From Henricia sp. BOLD:AAB3569 (taxonomy: Eukaryota > Echinodermata > Asteroidea > Spinulosida > Echinasteridae), in NCBI GenBank assembly GCA_037783545.1, contig JBBELK010000308.1, positions 744,001 to 808,000 of the forward strand: a DNA stretch of 64,000 bases, read 5' to 3'. The notes beneath the pieces were generated by a model that had not been told where the DNA came from, ran no database searches, and saw only the letters and a program-made list of their open reading frames with translations. This document shows, piece after piece, positions 44,303 through 55,900 of this stretch (its first letter is position 1; every line of letters starts with the position of its first letter). Made by a program: the position numbers and the translations under genes.

Positions 44303-44633
44303 CAATGAAGTGGTCTTGAGACTGGTTCAAGTCTAGGACTCTTCAACTGATGTCAGGCATTCATTCCACTAAAAAATAAATTAAAAATGAAGAAAAATTT
44401 GAAATTTTCACCCAACTAAATTCATATTTCCTTGCCAAATTTGCACTTTCTGGGCATTATCATATTGGCGAATGTGTATCGATATGGAATTTTTCGCAAT
44501 TACTCATAGTCATATAAACTTTAATCCAAATATGGGTGAACTCTCCGGTTACATGTGTTTTCCAACAACAGACTCAGCCAATAAAACGAAATGGTTCCCA
44601 GCTCTAGGCCTATAGAAAAGTGCACATGTAATA

Positions 44634-45268
44634 GCTAAGATAATCTCAGCTCTTGCTTTATCATTTTTCATTGGGATGTGGTCTTTTCACCAGTAGAGCT
44701 GAGAAGCTTTAAGAACATGAACACGCTATCACAAAACAAATGTGTCATTTTCTCACCGTGACACACTAATTCCCCCTAAAACTCACCCAAACCTTGTCAG
44801 GCATAACCACTACGCAGGTCCTTGAGGGAAATAACCAGCCACGATTTGCCAACAATTCCAGCGAAACAAACCGGTATGCTCACAGCCTAGCCGTTGTCTG
44901 GTTGTGACCTAAAAATAGATCACGTCTGGTAACCAATGCGCATTGGTATTCCTTTGTACACAGACTAGGCAGATAGACTTTTTGAACACAACATAACAAC
45001 CAGACAACGGCTAGGCTGTGAGCATACCGGTTTGTTTCGCTGGAATTGTTGGCAAAATATTCATCGTTGCTGGTTATTTCCCTCAAGGACCTGCGTAGTG
45101 GTTATGCCTGACAAGGTTTGGGTGAGTTTTATGGGGAATTAGTGTGTCACGGTGAGAAAATGACACATTTGTTTTGTGATAGCGTGTTCATGTTCTCAGC
45201 TCTACTGGTGAAAAGACCACATCCCAATGAAAAATGATAAAGCAAGAGCTGAGATTATCTTAGCTACA
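44634..45268. mobile_element. TAGCTAAGATAATC foldback, largest copy, arms about 300 bp
   Basis: TAGCTAAGATAATCTCAGCT at the left is mirrored at the right. ACATGTA directly repeats on both sides (left 44625-44631), a likely target duplication. Both arms contain ACCAGTAGAGCTGAGA and CTGCGTAGTGGTTATGCCTG. Other copies are at 13868 and 16468. Confidence 0.88.
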
Positions 45269-45642
45269 CATGTAAGCAAATTAATAGACATGATTCAATA
45301 TTGAAAAAGCTACACACGCAATATGCCAATGACAAGTCAATATTCATACAATCCAGATTTTGTGTTTTGATTTTGAGGCTTTTCAATTGAACAATTTTGC
45401 CCAAGTGTGCATCTATCAACTTCTTTGATGTAAAATCCAGATGGTTCTTGACTTCTGACAGATCTTCAAACCACATCACTTGCACTTGCAGAGTTGCAAA
45501 AAACGTTAGCACGTGCACCGTGTTTGTGGCGTAGCGCCCTCTAGGGCCCCCGCGGTGCCATGTTTTCGATTTTCACCGTTAATAATTTTGTACGATTTGC
45601 AGTCCATACTCGACATCGCTGACGGTCACCGTCATGATCTGT

Positions 45643-45708
45643 CCAATCAGCGACGACTATCTATTTTACCGACCAATCAGATGACAACGCTTTTCGGCAG
45701 TTTTCGAA
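45643..45708 (+). promoter_or_regulatory. Candidate KIF18A promoter core: two CCAAT boxes and a CHR-like TTCGAA
   Basis: CCAATCAG at 45643-45650 and 45673-45680 are 30 bp apart in the same orientation. TTCGAA at 45703-45708 lies about 30 bp further on. Known pattern: G2/M genes, mitotic kinesins among them, often carry NF-Y CCAAT boxes spaced about 30 bp upstream of a CHR element (TTTGAA or TTCGAA). A splice donor 122 bp downstream fits a first exon starting here. Site assignment is inference. Confidence 0.5.
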
Positions 45709-45724
45709 TGAATGAATGCGCTAT

Positions 45725-45830
45725 GCAGAGAGGACATTTAATTTCTATGGAAGATCGTGATTTCTGCAAAATGTCTGAATTTTGAAAGAAAAAAATATCA
45801 ATATTGTGTTTAAATTGCCTAAATTTGAAG
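45725..45830 (+). other. Probable non-coding first exon of the KIF18A-like gene
   Basis: A strong donor AAG|GTAAGA lies at 45830/45831, and a matching acceptor (TTACAACAG) ends at 46882, 86 bp before the start codon at 46969. The implied 5' UTR intron (45831-46882) is filled with two palindromic repeats. The 5' boundary is a guess from the CCAAT/CHR positions. Confidence 0.45.
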
Positions 45831-46121
45831 GTAAGAATTTCTTGAGTCTTTTGTTTAGAATGCAGGAGTTGATTCTGGGTGTTTATAAGGAGATTTTAAG
45901 AAAGTTGTGTTGAAACTGCCTGTCATGCCTGTGTGTTGTGTTTACGCTCATGCCCATGGCGTTCGGACCGCTCTGCACCCTACCCTTGCACCCCACGCGT
46001 GCCCGGCCGGCTTGGTCACGTCCGATGGGAACCAGTCGGCGGCCTGGGCCAGCAAGATTACTCCGGCCGGGGGTATTTTTTTGTATGCATTGTATTGTCA
46101 TTGAACAAAGATTCTAAGGAA

Positions 46122-46238
46122 ATTACCTCCTAGAATCTAGACCCAGTAACCCATGCAGTAACTGAGTCGTTAGGCGCCCCCAAAAAAAAAGATTCGTAAA
46201 AACAGGGCCAACGACTCAGTTACTACTGGGTCTACCCA
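46122..46238. mobile_element. Palindromic MITE (TAGACCCAGTAAC ends)
   Basis: TAGACCCAGTAAC / GTTACTACTGGGTCTA and ACTGAGTCGTT / AACGACTCAGT are inverted around an A-rich loop. Confidence 0.75.
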
Positions 46239-46253
46239 CTGTTCCTTGCTCTA

Positions 46254-46680
46254 TGGTCTACCTTACCCCTAGAACTATGGGGGATACTTATCCCCCATAG
46301 GTCATGTGTTTTTTTTCCAATATGGCAGCGCCTGAAGTTTAAGATCGGACAGAAACTTTTCTTGCTAGCGCAATAATCCGCTGCCCAATCGCCACCAAAC
46401 TCCGTCTGATAGTTCTTGAGACACTCACCTTGCGTGTATCTACGGAATTTCAGTACTATTTGTCCATTAAATTGTCCAGAAATTATGTTTCAAAATCAAC
46501 GGGTACATGTGCGATCCATCCACATGTGCGTGTTTCAGGCGCCTGAACCCATGGAACCACGCATTATTGCGCTAGCAAGAAAAGATTCTGTCCGATCTTA
46601 AACTTCAGGCGCCGCCATATTGGAAAAAAAACACATGACCTATGGGGGATAAGTATCCCCCATAGTTCTAGGGGTAGGTC
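46254..46680. mobile_element. Near-perfect foldback, arms about 130 bp
   Basis: ACCCCTAGAACTATGGGGGA at the left is mirrored at the right. Inner arms share GGACAGAA, CTTGCTAGCGCAATAA and CGCCTGAAGTTTAAGATCGG. Little divergence between arms suggests recent origin. Confidence 0.88.
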
Positions 46681-46968
46681 TACCTAGAATCAACATATAT
46701 TTCTAAGATAAACTTTCTGCATGCACTTTAGTTTTGTCGCAAATGTTGGTTTTCTAAAGAAAAATCAAGTTTTTCTCCTTCAAAAATTGAAGGAGAAAAA
46801 AAAGCAGTGCTTTTGCTTAGAACTTAGAATGTTCAGCTTTTTAATTAGAAAAAATAAAATCTTTCTTCATTAATTACAACAGATTGAGGAAAAGTCTGCA
46901 AACGGATTGCATCATTTGCAAATCTAAGTAGGGGCCTACTGGTATATTTACTGTTGCATGTCAACACA

Positions 46969-49900
46969 ATGCCCTCGTCACAACATCGCCGAGCCAGCAG
47001 GGGCCATCGGCCGTCATTGTCCGGCAGCGACGCCACAGAATCGAATAAAAATGGCAACATCCGAGTCGTGGTCCGGATCCGACCCCCTAATGCTGCCGAA
47101 TTGGAGAAGGGGTCCGGGTCTAGACCCGTGGTTGAAATGCTGGATGAGAAACTACTTGTCTTCGATCCTAAGGTATAAATCTTCAGACGTTTTTTATAGT
47201 TTATACAGTATAAAATACATTGTAACAAATGTACGTATACTATGTGTAAAAAAAAAGTCCGTGGAGACAGTGGTGGAAAGCACGTGCTGCAGCACCCCTA
47301 ATGTCATTGCACACTTCCTTGATTGTTTCTGCGCAACTTATCAAGAAGTGCAAAGGGACGGAGTCAGGTCAACTCGACCGTTTACCAACTCGACTCGTAC
47401 CAACTCGACTCGTACCAACTCGACCGTGTACCAACTCGACCGCAAACCAACTCGACCGCGCACCGAACCAACTCGACAGTCACCGCCGACAGCAACCCGG
47501 GCACCAGTAAAGACATGCCGACAAACCCACGGCCGGCCGCGTGTCATGTTCAGTGTGCGAGCGAGCCGACATTCACCGGCCAAATCCAGCGACGCGACAC
47601 GGCTTCTCCTGTTTTGCATTTGTATGGTCGAGTTGGTTTGCGGTCGAGTTGGTACATGGTCGAGTTGGTTGACGATAGATTTTTTTCCCGGTCGAGTTGG
47701 TATTCGGTCGACTTGACTGACATTCAAAGGGACCTCTGAGTGATTATAGAAAATGTTCTTGACATTGGAGAACACCAGTCGATAGTTGCTGATTCTGAAA
47801 TTTGAGGTTTTTCATCTCGGATTTATACGGTACAGTAGTTCAAATGAATTTGGTCAAGTGCTTACAGTAATTATGTGACACGCTCTAGGAACAGGTAGAA
47901 TAAGTCGTGCAGGTTAGGTCGAGTTTTCGCGACCATAAGAAATCTGCGGCAGATCAACGCTCATTAAAATAAAAAAACACAATGGAAATTCCAGGCGGAA
48001 CACAGACATTCCAGGCGGTATCTGGGCACCGCCAGGAATTTCCATTGTGTTTTTGTGTTTTAATGAGCATGGTCTGCTGCAGAGTTCTTCTTATGGTCGC
48101 AAAAACTCGACCTAGCCTGCGTGACTTATTCTACCTTTTTTTCAGAGCGGGTCACGGGTTAAGCTAAAACAATTTAAACACAATTACTTTCAATACAGGA
48201 AGACACTCCCCCAAGTTATTTCCACGGTCGTCGGATGGCCCGGCGCAACTTTATGCAGCGCAAGAACAAGGACGTGAAGTTCGCTTTTGACCAGGTCTTT
48301 AGCGAGAGGGTCACGCAGCAATATGTGTATGAGAACACGACCAAGGCCATTGTAGACAGCGTGCTTGCAGGATATAATGCAAGTGGTAAGACTCAAGGAC
48401 TTTACCTTCTATAGCATGTATCGAATAGCTGCTATCTTGTAGGGAAACTTTTGATATTTAAATTGGTAAGCACAAAATGTGCAACCATGCATGTCCTCAT
48501 GGAAAAAAGAAACTGCCCCTCAAGATGGCAGCTCTTCGATGTGGTCTATATACTCGATAAGGTGACGTCCTGGACTCTAGGCCTTAAAGCCCCAATACAT
48601 CATTTGCAAATACCAACAATTTTACTTCACGAGTTGACAAGAAAAACCTGACTAAAAATGTTGATAGCAATGGTAACAAACACTACATGATTTTTTTCTG
48701 TGTAAAATGGTACCTTTGTGAGAGAAATTGCCAACTGAGGGTGCTTTTAAAAAATATCTGCAGATTTTTTTTATTTATTTCCTGTGTGAAATGGTACCTT
48801 TGCGGGCAAAATTGCCCACTGAAGGTACCTTTTTAAATTGTTTGTTACCATTCATTTAACAACACAGAAACCTTGCTTGGATTTTTCAGGTTTTCTGAAG
48901 TATTACTGCATCTATGTGGCTGAAAATTCTACAAGGCAGTTTATCAACATTATTCTTCAGTTCCTGTTTTAAATTTTTTTAAATTTATTTATTTGGTTTA
49001 ATGAACTTCAGTTCGCAGCCCATAGGCTGAGATGCATGAAGCTTACTTTTTGTATGTTCCACCTAAACATCGAGATACATAGGTGGGTGGTGCCATTGGC
49101 AGCTGATGGCCAGAGACACTGGGGTATCCTCTTACTCTTCACAAAATAGTGCTCTGGGATCTTTGAAGTGTATTACACAACACATTGAACCAACAGCTTT
49201 ACATCCCTTCTGAAAGATGGAGCAATTGTGGTTGAGTGCCTTGCTCAAGGGCACAGGACCCCCACGGCTGGATATCGAACCCGCAACACCAAGCTTTTTT
49301 ACCCCTGTTGCGAGTCATTGACCTTAAGCACTCGGCCACGGTACCCCACAAGGTTTTCCAATCATGTAATCCGTCTTAAAGGGCCCCTGAAATGGTGTTT
49401 TTATCAATGAAATCTGTGCTATGAAACTAGTCCATTAATTTACAACCATAAAAACCCTACTTGGAAGTTGTTTGGGGGCTTAAAATCAAGGTTTTTGATT
49501 TTTATGCTGATGAACATTTACATATGGGTCTGTCCACAGTAATGGGGTACATTTCTGTAACATTCAAGATCTTAGGTCCGTGTTCACTTCAAATGTCTTA
49601 ATTTTATCTTTAAATTATCAAGCTAAACTGAGGAAATAACTTTTTCACCAAGGAGTAAGAAAAATAGTCCTACAACATACATTTCTGAAAACCCCGTGCA
49701 CAAATTTTCCTATTACGCGTGTAACAAAGACGGAAAAAAATGTCACAAAATGGTCTGTCCACGTTACCTACGTAATAGGAAAATTTGTACACAAGCTTTT
49801 CAAAAATGTATGTTGTGGCAGAAATTTTTTACCTTTTTGGGCAAAAGTTATCTCCTGAGAACAAAACAAGGACATTTCTTTAATTCTGAGATAAACTAAA

Positions 49901-52900
49901 GACATCTGAAAGGAATTATTGACTTACTTTTCAAATGTACCCCATTACTGTGGACAGACCCATATGCATGAGCAAAGTGGTGATGTCACATTAGGAAAAC
50001 ACAGGAAAATCTCATTCAACTTTGCACAAAAGTTTCCACAATTTTCTCCAACTTGCTGAAACTTTTGTAACCCATGACGGTTTAGGTTTGTTTTACATGT
50101 TGCCTGTTGTAAACCATGAGAAAACTAAGGCTGGAAACTGCAGCATTTTTCCACAATTCCAGTTTGAAGTCTTATGTTTTTTCTTTGCTTTTCTGCTGTG
50201 TGTTCCTAAAATGACATGCCCCAAACAGCGCCCTCTTATAGTGAGTTTATGTCAAGAAATTTTTAAAGTTGAAAAATGCCACTTTTTATTCATGGGGCAT
50301 CAAAATGAACCGTAGTATTGTCTTTCTAGACAAGTAATCCTTCATATACAGTAAATACTGTGCATAAAGTTATTGAGCATTTCAGGGGCCCTTTAAACAC
50401 CCAAAGTTTGATTTTTATTTGTTTTTCTCTCCTGTAGTGTTTGCCTATGGTGCCACGGGGGCAGGCAAGACCTTCACCATGCTTGGTGCACCTGACTGCC
50501 CAGGGGTTATCTTCCTCACTATGGTGGATCTCTACCGACGCATCGGAGAGATTGCACAGGACAAGCTGTGTGACGTAGCTGTGTCTTATCTCGAGGTAGG
50601 TTACGGTTTGGAGATGCACTGTTGAATCAAATGACTGTCGCTTTGGGAAAAAGAGACAATTTTTATTGGGATTTGTTTTTCATCTTGAAAGTGACAGAAG
50701 CACCTTTATTTAATATGAGGAAATTTCAACTGCATTTGTACAACATTTTTGTGAAACGCATATTTGTGAAACAGTTGGCTCTCTGCTTTTAATAAGCAAA
50801 AATTATGAGAATTCAATTGGCACATCTCTATGGTTGGAAAGCTGTCGTTACATGTAGCCTTTCCTCCAACTAAAGGCAAGACCAAAAAGGGCACCATCTT
50901 TATATTAAGGCAGTTATTAGGGCACCATAGGATTCTATATATTTTCTGTCTGCCCAAGGACACTCAAACTGCTAAAAAACAGATAATTTCCAGCCAATTA
51001 AGACTCGCATCTTCAGGCCGGTTAAGTGGGCAAATGCGAGTGTGAAAACAAATCTGACTTAAAGATAGTATACATGATTGGTAAACTGTTACAAATAGTT
51101 TTATCCCCCTGTGTGATTGAAGATATGCATGATTAAAACCAACCTGAGCAAAAACCAGCTCCGTACTTCGTCTAACTTTTGAGAAAAAAGTCAAAAAAGG
51201 GTTTGCAGTCATTTTGCCCCCCAAACCACTTCGCCCTGAACCACGGCCTGTGTACGAAGTGGTTTTGGGGCGAAGTAGCATTAGGGCGATGTAGTGTTTG
51301 GACGAAGTGAATTGGGGCGAAATGGCACTCAGGCTAAGTGGTTTGGGGGCGAAATGGCACGAATTGAATTTTCGTCTCATGAGACGAAAAATAATTGTTT
51401 TGCTAATTTCTCAAAGACTATTGCACTTCAGACAAAACCATTTTTGGGGGGAAGTTTTCTACAGTCATCATGTTTATATTGTGTAAGTTAGGCGTAAATC
51501 TGTGAATATTCCTGATTTTCGAGATACCAATCATGTATACTACCTTTAAAAATGTCTGACAGGTATATGTTGCCAGTAAGCCACTGGCAATGTTAGCTTT
51601 CCAGCCGGATGTAGACATTTCTAAAGCCGCGCTGAGAGCAGTGCCCTGTGGCAGAACAGTTAAAATACAATTGACTTTTTGTGTGTGTGTTTAGGTTTAC
51701 AATGAGAACATCCGTGATCTCCTGGCTCCCTCCGGCTTGTTAGCCCTTCGAGAGGACCCACAACAAGGTGTCGTCGTCAGCGGTCTCACGCTACATAAGG
51801 TATACACAGCTTTAGCACAATTTTGTTTCATATGGAAAATAGAGAGCTAGACAACTTAAGAATCATATATAGGGCCATTTCACGGTAAGGCCAAACAAAA
51901 TAAATGGTGTGTTTACGGTAACCCGACCTACTTGGAATTTGAGGCCAAATTGCCGACCTCAAACGTTTTATTGCCAATTTTCATGATTTTCAAGTTCATA
52001 ATTTTAAATGAGCACTATTTGCAATAATTTCCAACGAACATACCATTTTCTACACTTGTACATGAACACATATACTTGTAAACAACGTACACTGAGGACT
52101 ACGTGTACAACACCGAGGACGTAGTTTGCGACCGCGTGCTTATATAGCCAGCCTCAGTAAAACGAATTGCGTAATAGCCCCAAATACAATTGCCACACCA
52201 TAATAAGGCCCAAATGCCTCTGCTTAAAATGATTTATTGCCAAAACTTAGATAAATAAGAATACCAAAGTCGTCCCCTGAATACAAACTGGGGAAAAAAC
52301 ACCTTTTTGCCCTGATTTTATTTCAAATGTGATTGTCCATAGGATGGTTATTTAAAATGCATCATTTTGATGAACCTGACATAATTGTTTGACAGAGGGT
52401 TGGTAAAGTGGAGAACGGTTGTCTCGGTCGACCGAGAAGGAGGATAAACCAATTTATTCAAAAATAAGCCCGGGCAGACGCCATCAAACGGAATAAAAAT
52501 GAAATATTTGATATTTTATCAATTTGAAAGCTGGGAAGAGTTTATTATTCTGGCCATATTGACAAAGCGATCCGTCGTCATTGTCTTATCCAACGGTTTA
52601 CCGCCGAACTGAAATAGTATAAATATAATATATATCTTATTAGTTTCTGGGGGTCAACCGTTGCAGTCTCGTCGAATGGGGGCGCTTTTAAATACAATAA
52701 TCACATGTATTTGCCAAACAAAACATACTACAGGCCTGGAATACAAACAAATAAATAAATAAATATTTTTCTTGTAAATTGCGGTAATGAAATGAGGAAA
52801 TAAATACGAAATGAAACACAAGAGAAACGAAATATGTTCAACTGTCTGGACGGTCGACCCTTGTCGAAAGACCAGTGAACATATATACCTTTCTACCCTT

Positions 52901-55900
52901 GGCAGAATGCCAAGCAATTAACATTGTAAGTACATGTGTTCTACACCTGTTGATGAATACAGGGAACCGGGGGCGCGTTCAATAGCGCAATACGTATGCA
53001 TACCGTACCGACAATACCTTCAACTTCAAAGATATAGGAAAATACCCATTACTGGCATACCTATTGCGCTATTGAACACGCCCCATGACAATGCAATACA
53101 AATATGTGCGTGGGGAAGTTTTTTTTCTACAAAGGTCAACAGTATCCTAGCTGTAGCCGTCAGTTGCAGAATCGGCATCACAGTGAAAAACACCATAACA
53201 GGGACGGATCTAGGAATTATTTTCAAGGGAGGAGGTGTTCTGCCACTGCGAGTGCCGACAAAATTGTGGGGCGAGGGTTACCATTAATATTTATATCGGC
53301 ATGTTGCCGACACTGGCGGACTCGCAGAACATGTATTACATTTAAAATTTAGCCAGAGCAGGGGGAGCGGTGTTTGACCACGCCTCCCCCCCCCGCCCCC
53401 CCCCCCTACCCCCCCATTTCAATGTTGTTCGGAGTTGCGTCCGCCGCGGCGAGTCCCAGGCCCAACATTGAAATGGGGGTGGGGGGGGGGGGGGGTCGAG
53501 AGGGTCGAGATTGGCTCATTAAGTTCAGTAATTTTCGGCAAAGAAGCGAGGATGGTATTTATGATAAATATGAAAGGCCCGCCTCCCACCCATACATGTA
53601 ACACTGTGTAGTTAAAACATACTTGCCATTTCTGTAGTAATCACAAACCGAGGACGAGCTCGGTTTGCAGGCCGTCCTCGGTTTGTGTGAGTGTATTCAC
53701 ATACAAGACCTCGATTCGCATCTTAGACAAGTCCATGTTTAATAGTGTTAATAGTGAGTTTCAAACATTGCAAAACAACACGCAAATGCATGAACTGAAA
53801 TGTAAAAAAAAATGACAAAATAAAATTATTTTCCTACCTACCTACCTGGATTTTTTAAGGCCGTTACCGTAAACGCACCATTTGTTTTGTTTGGCCTAAT
53901 TGCGACATGGGTTTAATAAGAAATAATTTCAATATTGTGTGATGACCACCAAAACCTATAGACCGTTATCACGATGCGGCTATCTTCCCTTTTCTCCTAT
54001 TAAAATGAACTTAACCAAAGCGAGGCTTGCAGAAAAAAATTGTTTGGTCCCGTTTTGAAATTGTTGATTGTGTGCATCACAATGGCACACGCGTTGCGTG
54101 ATCAAGAAAACGTGCAGCATGGACAGTGCTACTCGGGAGATTATACGCGCTAGTGCACGTTCACGCAGACGCACTGATCGTACCTGACATGTACTATCGG
54201 GAATATTTATAAGACAAAGATGGACACACCGTAATAAAGGTCAGTAACTCTCAGATAATCAAGGTTTTGTGCTTGTGTGATTTCTTAGCATAGCAATCTT
54301 GTCTGCATACTTATATGCAAATGTCGTGATATACAATAGAAATGTGACTGACATTTGTCCCGTCCATAAAAAATTCTCTCTCCCGTTCGTAATTAGGGAT
54401 TAAAAGTGGGTTTGAAAGGTCTTAAACATACATTTAAAACCGGATAGGGGCCTGGACGCTGAGGCCAATGAAATTAGATTACTAGTTTCTCGTCAACGAT
54501 TTATCAAATTTTGGTGAGGGATTTTTTTCATTATTCATTATTCATTATTTAATCAAGGAAAAATACAACCTTTACACGTACGCGAACTGCCATTTAGAAA
54601 CTGATTATTAAGTCTCTAAACTCGCCCAGAAATGGTTTGGTGCCAGTATCAATTCCATTGAGTTATACCGGGTAGCTTGTGTTTGAAGGAGCAAGTTGAG
54701 ATGACAAAATCATGGGAAATGACAAAGGTGATGTCTGGCTATAAACACAAAAGGTGCAAAACACAGATCGCGATTGCACAACTGAAATGGAAACGTTTCG
54801 AATGGGAGTAGTTTGCATCTGATTTTCCCCTTTTTTTGAAAAATAATGAAATTTTGGCCTAATGAAATATTTTGGTGCGGGGTCAAAATCACATGCGGGC
54901 GCTGACGAGAAACTAGTAATCTAATTTCATTGGCCTGATAATGGCCCAAGCCAAAGGCTTCAACTTATGCTAAACATAGTTATTTTTATTTTATTTTGTT
55001 GCCCTACTTGCAGCCCCGTAGTGCAGAAGAGTTACTTCGCATGTTGGAGTTTGGCAACAGCAAACGTACTCAGCACCCGACAGATGCCAATGCACAGTCC
55101 TCAAGATCTCATGCTGTCTTCCAGGTGAATAGGGAGTTTTATATTGTGTGATCGTTTGGTGAGACGATTCATACAATGAGCGTAGAAATGACTCGCAATA
55201 GTCGGTATTTGTGGGGCTTGACTTGGTCTTGACTTTTGGCCAATCATGTTTGCCTTTTTAAAAAATAATCCCGGCGTCAAACTTATTAAAAATGATGTTT
55301 AAAGGCAGTATACATGATTGGTATCTCGAAAAACAGAAATGTTCACAGATTTACGCCCAACTTACACAATATAAACATGATGACCGTAGAAAACGTCCCC
55401 TGAAATGGTTTTGTCTGAAGTGCTATAGTCTTTGAGAAATGAGTAAAACAGTTAGTTTTCGTCTCATGAGACGAAAATTCAATTCGCCCCAAAACCATTT
55501 CGCCCAAATGCTATTTCGCCCCCAAACCACTTCGCCCGAGTGCCATTTCACCCCAAATCACTTCGTCCAAACACTACATCGCCCAAATGCTACTGCACCC
55601 CAAAACCACTTCGTGCACAGGCTGTGGTTCAGGGCGAAATGGTTTTGGGGCGAAATGACTGCAAACTCTTTTTTGACTGTTTTCTCAAAAGTTAGATGAA
55701 GTACGGAGCTGGTTTTTGCTCAGGTTGGTTTTAATCATGCATATCTTCAATCACACAGGGGGATAAAACTATTTGTAACAGTTTACCAATCATGTATACT
55801 ATCTTTAAGTGTAATTTGGAAAATATGTTATCCAAAGCAGATGCCCAGTGGTAAAATATTATTTTTCGATTTGCACTGAAAGTTGCATACTGTATATTGA

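Larger units (their letters stand above)
44303..46968. other. Head-to-head spacer between METTL15 and the KIF18A-like start codons
   Basis: The 2.7-kb interval holds one very large foldback (44634-45268), a candidate promoter core (45640-45710), a probable non-coding KIF18A exon ending at 45830, and two further palindromic elements (46122-46238, 46254-46680) inside the resulting 5' UTR intron. No other gene is seen. Confidence 0.65.
51883..53905. mobile_element. 2-kb DNA element (TGTGTTTACGGTAACC ends), long form
   Basis: Left CAAACAAAATAAATGGTGTG and right GCACCATTTGTTTTGTTTG are inverted. The 333-bp short form at 59893-60225 has the same ends. The interior holds unrelated repeats: the palindrome at 52968-53093, C- and G-rich runs at 53382-53495 and a GAGGACGAGCTCGG palindrome near 53650. 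No transposase-like frame found. Confidence 0.8.

Noticed and set aside
45513-45785. 90-codon plus-strand frame upstream of KIF18A
   Set aside because: It overlaps the CCAAT/CHR promoter region, has no protein-like features and no splice-compatible continuation.
47301-47739. Large overlapping frames of 69-252 codons after KIF18A exon 1
   Set aside because: They arise from reading through the donor at 47173 into the CAACTCGACC arrays; the next kinesin exon is at 48199.
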